Source: an uncultured Prevotella sp.
GTDB taxonomy: Bacteria > Bacteroidota > Bacteroidia > Bacteroidales > Bacteroidaceae
Assembly: GCA_900319895.1 (NCBI GenBank)
Contig: ONQK01000148.1
Coordinates: 1-15,297 of the forward strand
DNA length: 15,297 nucleotides
Reading direction: 5' to 3'
The translations under genes were made by a program, and so were the position numbers. Position 1 is the first letter of the stretch; every line of letters begins with the position of its first letter. The notes beneath the pieces were generated by a model. The model was not told where the DNA came from, searched no databases, and saw nothing but the letters and a program-made list of their open reading frames with translations. Positions 1 through 6,206 of the stretch are shown piece by piece.

Positions 1-159
1 CCCAAATGCCCCATAAAGCGAGGTGACCGGGTCGTTGGCTTTGATGCGGATGGGTGACATGACCCCGTTATGTGGGTTGAAGCCGATGATCTTTGTCGTG
101 CTGATTCCAACGTCAATGCCAATGACAATACCATTTCCAGAATCTGCCTTTCTCTTCAT
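1..159 (-). CDS. Probable type II pantothenate kinase (BadF/BcrA-like ATPase fold), N-terminal 53 codons only
   Basis: The gene runs off the left edge, so only its first 53 codons are visible, starting at the ATG at 159-157. Residues 11-27 contain a hydrophobic strand and a GIDVGISTTKI motif, the phosphate-1 loop of the ASKHA (actin/hexokinase/Hsp70-like) ATPase fold. The following stretch around residues 35-53 (SPIRIKANDPVTSLYGAFG) resembles the type II pantothenate kinase (CoaW, Fumble family) versions found in anaerobes. If so, it phosphorylates pantothenate in the cytoplasm, the first committed step of coenzyme A synthesis. The alternative is a 2-hydroxyacyl-CoA dehydratase activator-type ATPase, which shares the same fold. 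The fold assignment is seen in the sequence; the substrate is inferred from family resemblance. A well-formed promoter lies just upstream at 196-226. Confidence 0.6.
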   Translation of the reverse strand, partial: MKRKADSGNGIVIGIDVGISTTKIIGFNPHNGVMSPIRIKANDPVTSLYGAFG

Positions 160-195
160 ATTTCTTTTTAATGTATATTGTAATGTTTTATTGCG

Positions 196-226
196 CAAAA
201 ATACGCAGAAAATCAGACTTTGCAAA
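196..226 (-). promoter_or_regulatory. Bacteroidota-type promoter for the kinase gene
   Basis: On the minus strand the sequence reads TTTG (226-223), 19 bases, then TATTTTTG (203-196). This matches the Bacteroidota housekeeping sigma consensus (TTTG at -33, TAnnTTTG at -7) at both elements and in spacing. Transcription would start near 189, leaving a leader of about 30 nt before the ATG at 159. Confidence 0.7.
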
Positions 227-339
227 ACTTCTGTTCAATAAATACTAAAAAAAATAGCAAACTGCCGATTCCCCTTTATATATAATAAGGTGTCTGTTTC
301 GCGGGCGTTTTTTATTCAGGTCTCCTGGTGTTTGCCATA

Positions 340-377
340 AAAATACCCTGCAGGAAATCATTCTCACAGGGTATTTT
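340..377 (-). terminator. Intrinsic terminator of the small coiled-coil gene
   Basis: An 11-bp perfect inverted repeat, AAAATACCCTG at 340-350 and CAGGGTATTTT at 367-377, encloses a 16-nt loop. Read on the minus strand the second arm ends in a short T run (TATTTTT), as expected for factor-independent termination. It lies 36 bases past the stop codon of the 413-838 gene and before the next promoter at 226. A smaller hairpin (CGCCT-GATT-AGGCG, 399-412) abuts the stop codon itself. Confidence 0.65.
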
Positions 378-412
378 CTCTGGCCGTTATGCCGCAGGCG
401 CCTGATTAGGCG

Positions 413-838
413 TTATTCGTGCGCCCGCTTGCCGCGTCCCGCTTCCAGAATCGGCAGGCTGGCCTCTGTGGGGATGTAAATGACGGTTTTGTCGCCCAGG
501 CTGCCCTGCTGGCGCACCCATAGATACTGGATGTACTCGGGTGTGATGCTCCCGTTTTCTATCTCAATGGCTTTGGCGGCACCTTTTGCCCGCTCGATTT
601 CCGCCTGTGCGTTCAGTTTCTCTGCCTCGAGGTTGGCCTTGGCCTCTTCAATCTTGATTTTCCGGTTTTGCTCAGCTTTGGCAAATTCGGCCTTGCCCGC
701 CATCTCCTGCGACCATACATTGTATTTGGGCAGAAGGTACATGCCACCGCCCACCCCTAATATGCCAAGAAAAAGGATCAGACCAATGGCTAACATAGAG
801 CCTTTAAGATTCATCATTTCAGTTTTTTTTGTTGTCAT
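413..838 (-). CDS. Small membrane-anchored coiled-coil protein resembling the C-terminal half of SPFH/Band 7 proteins
   Basis: The 141-residue product has a short basic N-terminus, one hydrophobic segment at about residues 14-36, and a charged region at about 46-92 rich in Ala, Glu and Lys that should form a coiled coil. The tail (ENGSITPEYIQYLWVRQQG) resembles the conserved end of stomatin/prohibitin/HflK-type proteins, which normally follow a Band 7 domain of over 150 residues. That domain is missing here: the coiled coil starts right after the membrane segment. The expected arrangement is a single-pass inner-membrane protein with a long helical domain, possibly oligomeric. No catalytic motif is visible. 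The gene is monocistronic, reading away from the susC operon, with a terminator at 340-377. The function is unknown; the SPFH resemblance is inference from the tail and the helix composition. Confidence 0.7.
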   Translation of the reverse strand: MTTKKTEMMNLKGSMLAIGLILFLGILGVGGGMYLLPKYNVWSQEMAGKAEFAKAEQNRKIKIEEAKANLEAEKLNAQAEIERAKGAAKAIEIENGSITPEYIQYLWVRQQGSLGDKTVIYIPTEASLPILEAGRGKRAHE

Positions 839-1470
839 AATGTTTAAATTTTTGATTAATTATAATAATAGTTAATGTCTTTTTACGTTGTTTATTCAAA
901 ATAATATGTATTATTTCACAAAAATCGTGAAAAAAAACGATAATTGCAAATTATTTGTAATAAATTGCACACGGCTGATGAAAGGCGATGAGTTGAAAAA
1001 GCGTTGTCTGTAAAATGGAACGTGTCATCAGCGAAACATGTAGCGTGTAAAACGAGAGTACACCTTTTCGCCTGAATCCTTTGCCTGAAAATGTGTTTTT
1101 GGACATCTTTTGTAAAGATAAAAATGCGTTTTTTTAAAAAAATTATCAAAATCTTATAATTTATAAATTAAAAGTGTTATATTTGCATGGAATAATAAGA
1201 AAACTATCCATTCTCATGTATCTGTATCGGACATGATTGGAAATGTAGTAGTGAAGACAAAAATATTACTGATGAAACATATACGATTGAAAAATCATTT
1301 TTGCTGGCAGCCGAATAGTCTTCGCGTGGGGCTGTTCAAAGGGCATCCAACTTCAAGAGTTTTTTATGACCAGATATGAAAGACGTCATTGACACAGATA
1401 ATTTGGACAACAACAAGAGATAAAATATTTAAGTTATTATATTATTATTAATCAGTTAAAAAAAGAGTTT
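839..1470. other. AT-rich intergenic region with divergent promoters and the susC leader
   Basis: These 632 bases separate two divergent genes and hold no convincing full-length gene. Seen inside: a weak minus-strand TTATTTTG at 904-897 that could serve the 413-838 gene; an inverted repeat TTTCAC-N7-GTGAAA at 914-932; a 14-bp perfect palindrome at 1157-1170; and the TATATTTG element at 1178-1185. The part from about 1190 to 1470 would be the susC 5' leader and contains a possible 35-codon reading frame at 1272-1379. A minus-strand open frame at 916-1149 has no recognisable features and I do not believe it is a gene. Confidence 0.6.
1157..1185 (+). promoter_or_regulatory. Putative susC/susD promoter with adjacent palindrome
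   Basis: TATATTTG at 1178-1185 matches the Bacteroidota -7 consensus TAnnTTTG. No clear TTTG is present at the -33 position; instead an AT-only 14-bp perfect palindrome, TAATTTATAAATTA (1157-1170), covers the spacer just upstream. A start near 1192 would give a leader of about 280 nt before the susC ATG. The missing -33 element may mean that an activator is needed, or that another start nearer the gene is used. Confidence 0.45.
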
Positions 1471-4470
1471 ATGGTAAAGAAACTAACGATGATTTTAGCC
1501 GGGATATTCCTAAGTATAGGAATCGCGACGGCTCAGACTCAGATCAGTGGTACTGTTGTCGACTCAGGTGATGGCGAGCCCGTCATTGGTGCAACGGTAA
1601 TGGTAGTTGGTGCTAACGGCCTTGGTGCTGCTACCGACATTGACGGAAACTTCTCCTTGTCTCTTCCAAGCGGCCACAACAAACTCCGCATCACTGCGGT
1701 GGGCTATGTGGCACAGGAAGTTACGGCGAGCAACGGCATGGTTGTCCGCATGGTAAGTGACTCAAAAGTGCTGGACGACGTGGTTGTCCTTGGCTACGGT
1801 TCTGGAAAGAAAGTCGGAACGGTAGTAGGTAGCGTTGTCACGGTAAGTTCAGAAAAATTGGCTAATGCACCTTCTTCTTCTGCATTGGATGCTTTGCAAG
1901 GACAGGTGGCAGGTATGTCAGTCTTGACCTCTTCAGGTGAGGCAGGAGACAATGCCGTTAGTATGAACATCCATGGTATCGGCTCTTTGGGCGCAAGCTC
2001 TACTCCTCTATATGTCGTAGACGGTATCCCATCTTCTTCTCGTACGGTGATGGCGATGAACCCCAATGACATCAAGAGCGTGTCCGTGTTGAAAGACGCT
2101 TCTGCCACATCAATCTACGGCTCTCGTGCTGCAAATGGCGTTGTATATGTAACTACGAAGTCAGGTAACTATGGCTCTGATGAGGCAAAAGTAACCTTCC
2201 GTACACAAGTGGGATGGAACACCTTGGCGAATGAAGGCTTCTATAAAAACCAGTTCATGAATGCTGAAGAGTTGAAGCAATTCTGGTTGGACTGCTATGG
2301 ATCTCAAGGCCTGAACGAAGCTTGGATTCAGAGGAATTATACCGACCGTGGCTACACGGCCGACACAAAATGGTATGAGGTATTCCAGCAATGGTGGACA
2401 CCACAGACCCAGAACGACATCACTATCGAGGGTGGCGGACAGAAAGTCAGCTATATGATCAGTGCTGCCCAGTTCCACCAGAAAGGTACTACTGTAGGTA
2501 ACTTCTACGATCGTTACAACGCACGTGTAAACGTTGATGCCCGCCCGTTAAAATGGCTGAAGAGCGGTATGAACGTCAGCCTGAGCTATGACAGACGCCA
2601 ACGTAACCAGAACTGGGGTAACTCCTCTTCAGGCAACGCTAACTATCTGGCAGGTGGTCTGTCTATGATTTTGAACCCACTTCATCCCCAATTCATGGAG
2701 GACGGAACAGAATATGAGCGCTACGCCAACAACCAGTGGAATCCTCGTTATTACATGGAAACTCACCCGGACGAATATTTCCGCTACGGCTTGAATGGTA
2801 GTGCATACGTTGAAATCACCCCGATGCCAGGTCTGAAACTGACCTCGCGCATGGGTACAGACTTGTATTTTATCCGTAACAACTGGATAACCTATCCTTC
2901 TTTCGCAGGTGCAGGTGGCAGCGGTGTAAAAGGTAAATACATGGAATTTTCTTATCAAAACACCATCACCAACACCATTGAATACAAGTTTAACATCGGA
3001 AACGACCACTCTTTCACCCTATTGGCAGGTCAAGAGGGCGTAGACAATGACTATGATTCTTTCCAGGCTCGCAGTACAGGACAGTCTGACGACCGTCTGG
3101 TTCGTTTGCAAGATGGACAGCAGAATGCATACACCATGTCAGAGTCAATGACACAAAGCCGCTTCTTGTCTTTCTTCGGACGCGTAGACTACGCCTTGAT
3201 GGACAAATACTACTTCGACGCTTCTATCCGTAATGACGCGAGCTCACGCTTTGGTCTCAACAACCGTAATGCAACGTTCTGGGCAGCAGGTGCCATGTGG
3301 AAGATTGCAAAAGAAGACTTCATGAAACCGTTGACATGGGTGAACGACTTGAACTTCAAGGTGAGCTACGGTACCCAGGGTAACGCCTCTATCGGCGACT
3401 ATGCACACCTCGGCCGTATCGGTACTTTGGCAAATTATGACGAGAATGCTTCTTGGGCTTACGTTTCACCAAGTAACCAGAACTTGACCTGGGAGAAGCA
3501 GAACCTGTTGACCGTTGGTTTGAATGGTAGACTCTTCTCCATGTTGGACTTTGACATCTCTTACTACCTGCGTCAAACTTCTTCAATGTTGATGGACGTT
3601 CCTTATCCATATACTTCAGGATTTGACTATGTGACCAGCAACGTCGGCACATTGCAGAACTCAGGTATTGACATTGAATTAGCCGTGAACATCCTTCGTG
3701 GCAAGGATTATTTCCTCAATTTCCGTACCACTTTCAACTACAATGCCCAGAAAGTGACAGAACTCTTCCAGGGACGTCAGCGCTGGGAAGTGGCAAACAC
3801 AGGTTTGGCTTATGTAGTTGGCAGCCCGGTAATGTTCTACTATCCGATTTATGCGGGAATCGACCCTGCTGACGGTCAGATGCAATGGTATTTGCCAGGT
3901 GATGATGTTGACGTGAACACAGAAGACCCTTCACGTGTAACAAAGATTTTTGACGAAGAACTGCTGCTGCAAAACACCGGCAAGAAACGCTATGCACCGA
4001 TTAACGGCGGTTTCGGCCTCACTGGCGGATGGAAGGGCATTTCTCTTCAAGTAGACTTCTCTTATGTATTGGGCAAATACTTGATTAACAATGACCGGTT
4101 CTTCTATGAGAACCCCGACTATTTCTTCGGCTATAACTCAAGCAAGGAGGTACGCGACTTCTGGACACCAGAAAATCCGAATGCAGCCTATCCGAACTGG
4201 GCAGAAGGCGCTCAGATGCGCTTCGACACCCACTTGTTGGAGAATGCTTCATTCCTGCGCTTGAAGAATTTGCAGATTGGCTATGACTTCCCGAAATCAG
4301 TATTGGGCTTCCAAAATGTGGTTAAAGGCCTGAAGCTGACGATGACAGGACGTAACCTCTTGACATTCACTGGCTATAAAGGTATTGACCCTGAGGTTAA
4401 CAGCAACTTGACTTTGGGTAAGATTGGTAACTCTAAGCAGCTCCTCTTCGGTGCAGAGATTACATTCTAA
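1471..4470 (+). CDS. SusC/RagA-family TonB-dependent outer-membrane transporter
   Basis: The 999-residue protein has a signal peptide (residues 1-21, cleavage expected after ATA-Q22), then a carboxypeptidase-D-like regulatory domain (about 24-105, with the GEPVIGATV and TDIDGNFSL motifs), a TonB-box region near VVLGYG, a plug domain (about 110-235) bearing the SusC-family signature around TPLYVVDGIP and VLKDASATSIYGSRAANGV, and a 22-strand-type barrel to the C-terminal phenylalanine of EITF. Length fits RagA/SusC proteins (about 1,000 residues). It forms the barrel that, with the lipoprotein encoded next, binds and imports a ligand across the outer membrane using TonB energy. The ligand could be a glycan or peptide; nothing in the flanks decides. 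The susD-type gene follows after a short gap. The frame is intact, and the start is supported by the signal peptide beginning MVKK. Confidence 0.97.
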   Translation: MVKKLTMILAGIFLSIGIATAQTQISGTVVDSGDGEPVIGATVMVVGANGLGAATDIDGNFSLSLPSGHNKLRITAVGYVAQEVTASNGMVVRMVSDSKVLDDVVVLGYGSGKKVGTVVGSVVTVSSEKLANAPSSSALDALQGQVAGMSVLTSSGEAGDNAVSMNIHGIGSLGASSTPLYVVDGIPSSSRTVMAMNPNDIKSVSVLKDASATSIYGSRAANGVVYVTTKSGNYGSDEAKVTFRTQVGWNTLANEGFYKNQFMNAEELKQFWLDCYGSQGLNEAWIQRNYTDRGYTADTKWYEVFQQWWTPQTQNDITIEGGGQKVSYMISAAQFHQKGTTVGNFYDRYNARVNVDARPLKWLKSGMNVSLSYDRRQRNQNWGNSSSGNANYLAGGLSMILNPLHPQFMEDGTEYERYANNQWNPRYYMETHPDEYFRYGLNGSAYVEITPMPGLKLTSRMGTDLYFIRNNWITYPSFAGAGGSGVKGKYMEFSYQNTITNTIEYKFNIGNDHSFTLLAGQEGVDNDYDSFQARSTGQSDDRLVRLQDGQQNAYTMSESMTQSRFLSFFGRVDYALMDKYYFDASIRNDASSRFGLNNRNATFWAAGAMWKIAKEDFMKPLTWVNDLNFKVSYGTQGNASIGDYAHLGRIGTLANYDENASWAYVSPSNQNLTWEKQNLLTVGLNGRLFSMLDFDISYYLRQTSSMLMDVPYPYTSGFDYVTSNVGTLQNSGIDIELAVNILRGKDYFLNFRTTFNYNAQKVTELFQGRQRWEVANTGLAYVVGSPVMFYYPIYAGIDPADGQMQWYLPGDDVDVNTEDPSRVTKIFDEELLLQNTGKKRYAPINGGFGLTGGWKGISLQVDFSYVLGKYLINNDRFFYENPDYFFGYNSSKEVRDFWTPENPNAAYPNWAEGAQMRFDTHLLENASFLRLKNLQIGYDFPKSVLGFQNVVKGLKLTMTGRNLLTFTGYKGIDPEVNSNLTLGKIGNSKQLLFGAEITF

Positions 4471-4506
4471 ACAAAAAACATGGACATATATAAAATATCG
4501 AAAATT

Positions 4507-6054
4507 ATGAAGAAAAATCTGAAATATTTATTGATACTCGGGCTGGGCTTCTCCACTCTGACATCTTGTGATTTGGATTTGTTCCCAGAAAGTAGCGTTA
4601 CTTACAACGACGGCGAACCGATGATTCACAGTATTGGTGATGTGAACAAACTCAGAAACGGTATGCACCAATCTTTCCGTGTCGCTCAGTATGGACAAAT
4701 TACCATGGCACCGGAGTTTATGTGCGACGGCTTCAATGCCACCCTTGACTATGGCAACAACTATGGTAGCATTCACCGTCTGGACGCAGGCTTTACAGCC
4801 AGCGACTATGAAGTGCGCGACATGTGGGCTCTTAACTATTTTGGTATAAAGAACTATAATCTTTTCATCGAACACATTGCAAACTACGAGGCAAAAGCTG
4901 CCGAAAAGGAGGTAGTCAATGTTGCAACAGGTGAAGCACACTTCTATCGTGCAGCTGCTTACTTGCAGTTGGTGCGCCATTTCGCCAAGCTCTATGAACC
5001 TGGCACCGCTCGACAGGACAAGGCCGTACCACTGGTATTGACATACAACAAAGAGGATAAGCCTGCCCAAGCTTCTGTAGAAGAAGTCTATGAACAGATT
5101 AAGGCCGACTTGGACATCGCTGCTGAGAAATTGGCAGCTGTAAAAGGTAAGGTGGGTTCAACAACACCAACCATTGACGTTGTAAATGCACTCTATGCAC
5201 GTTATTATTTGGATAAGCGTGACTGGTCTAATGCTGCTTCTTACGCAGAGAAAGTGATTGCCTCAGCTGCAGGCTACGCATTGTCTGAAACGAAGGAACA
5301 GATGGAGCAAGAATACATTAATGATAACGGCAAGGAAGCCATCATGCGCCTGCCTGCGACTTTGACGGAATCCGGTTCACAAGAGCCTTTCGACGGCGTG
5401 GGTAATAATGTCGTTAACAATTTGTATACCCGTGCGACAAGTTCTAACACTTACGGTCTCCACTATGTACCTTACTACATCCCTTCTAAAAAGCTGGTAG
5501 ACCTTTACGAAGCAGATGATTTGCGATTCAAACAATGGTTTAGGAACGACTTGAAAGTAGTAATTAATGGTGCTATCTGGACAGGTGAGTTCTACATCTT
5601 TACCAAATATCATGGTAATCCGGCACTTCGTAACAACACCATTCCTAATGCTCGCCAGAAGGTGAAACCATTCCTGATTTCTGAGATGTATCTCATTGCG
5701 GCAGAAGCTTATTGGAATGACGGAAAGAATGAAGAATCGAAAGCAAAATTGAATGAATTGCAACAAAAGCGCGGTGCAACAGAAACAGAGGCAACTCCCG
5801 AAAACATCAAAAATGAATGGTTTAAAGAGACCGTAGGCGAGGGAATGCGCATGATTTGCCTGAAACGTTGGAAGGATGGCTATAATGGTCGTCCATGCCA
5901 AGAGGGTGCTGAAGATGCAGTAATCAATACTAACGACAATTATTGCAATAAAGTTGTTGACCACAGAGCTAAATTCTGGACATGGCCTATCCCGGCTCGC
6001 GAGCTTAAGGTAAATGCGAATCTGGAACAGCACGCAGAATGGTTGGACATTTAA
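4507..6054 (+). CDS. SusD/RagB-family surface substrate-binding lipoprotein
   Basis: The 515-residue lipoprotein is the partner of the transporter encoded upstream. I place the start at ATG 4507: from there the protein begins MKKNLKYLL, runs into a hydrophobic core and ends in the lipobox LTSC with the lipidated cysteine at residue 21. An in-frame ATG at 4480 would add nine residues ahead of the signal peptide and is less likely. After the cysteine comes an acidic stretch (DLDLFPES) typical of Bacteroidota surface-exported lipoproteins. The rest has the SusD layout: helical TPR-like segments, including the region around ATGEAHFYRAAAYLQLVRHF, and a C-terminal RagB/SusD part with ISEMYLIAAEAYW and the WPIPARELKVN ending. 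It should lid the barrel and bind the ligand at the cell surface. The operon ends at the terminator at 6076-6117. Confidence 0.96.
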   Translation: MKKNLKYLLILGLGFSTLTSCDLDLFPESSVTYNDGEPMIHSIGDVNKLRNGMHQSFRVAQYGQITMAPEFMCDGFNATLDYGNNYGSIHRLDAGFTASDYEVRDMWALNYFGIKNYNLFIEHIANYEAKAAEKEVVNVATGEAHFYRAAAYLQLVRHFAKLYEPGTARQDKAVPLVLTYNKEDKPAQASVEEVYEQIKADLDIAAEKLAAVKGKVGSTTPTIDVVNALYARYYLDKRDWSNAASYAEKVIASAAGYALSETKEQMEQEYINDNGKEAIMRLPATLTESGSQEPFDGVGNNVVNNLYTRATSSNTYGLHYVPYYIPSKKLVDLYEADDLRFKQWFRNDLKVVINGAIWTGEFYIFTKYHGNPALRNNTIPNARQKVKPFLISEMYLIAAEAYWNDGKNEESKAKLNELQQKRGATETEATPENIKNEWFKETVGEGMRMICLKRWKDGYNGRPCQEGAEDAVINTNDNYCNKVVDHRAKFWTWPIPARELKVNANLEQHAEWLDI

Positions 6055-6075
6055 AATTAAGCATGACATAGAATT

Positions 6076-6117
6076 GAGTTCCCAAAATCAAACAGTGATT
6101 TTGGGAACTCTTTTTTT
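6076..6117 (+). terminator. Strong intrinsic terminator after the susC/susD pair
   Basis: A 15-bp perfect stem (6076-6090 and 6096-6110, arms starting GAGTTCCC and ending GGGAACTC) closes a 5-nt loop (AACAG) and is followed by seven T residues (6111-6117). It starts 21 bases after the susD-type stop codon and separates that operon from the injection-system genes, so the latter need their own promoter. Confidence 0.93.
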
Positions 6118-6151
6118 ATTCTTTTAATTTGCATTTTAAGTAGGGAAATAT

Positions 6152-6182
6152 CTGTCGACAGCTAAAAAAATGTGTATCTTTG
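6152..6182 (+). promoter_or_regulatory. Promoter of the tape-measure/ATPase operon, with a palindromic element
   Basis: TATCTTTG at 6175-6182 matches the Bacteroidota -7 consensus TAnnTTTG, and a start around 6189 would leave a leader of only about 18 nt before the ATG at 6207. At the expected -33 position there is no TTTG; the site is occupied by a 10-bp perfect palindrome, CTGTCGACAG (6152-6161). A similar half-site, GACGACAG (6199-6206), abuts the start codon. A regulator binding these sites is an inference. Confidence 0.65.
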
Positions 6183-6206
6183 TCTCTTGATTGAGTTTGA
6201 CGACAG

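Noticed and set aside
916..1149. Minus-strand open frame of 77 codons in the intergenic region
   Set aside because: AT-rich, no recognisable motif or promoter, and the Phe/Arg/Lys-rich product looks like translated non-coding sequence.
5377..6069. Minus-strand open frame of 230 codons
   Set aside because: Antisense to the susD-type gene and crosses into its terminator region; its Cys/Phe/Ile-rich product is typical of a mirror frame of a real gene.
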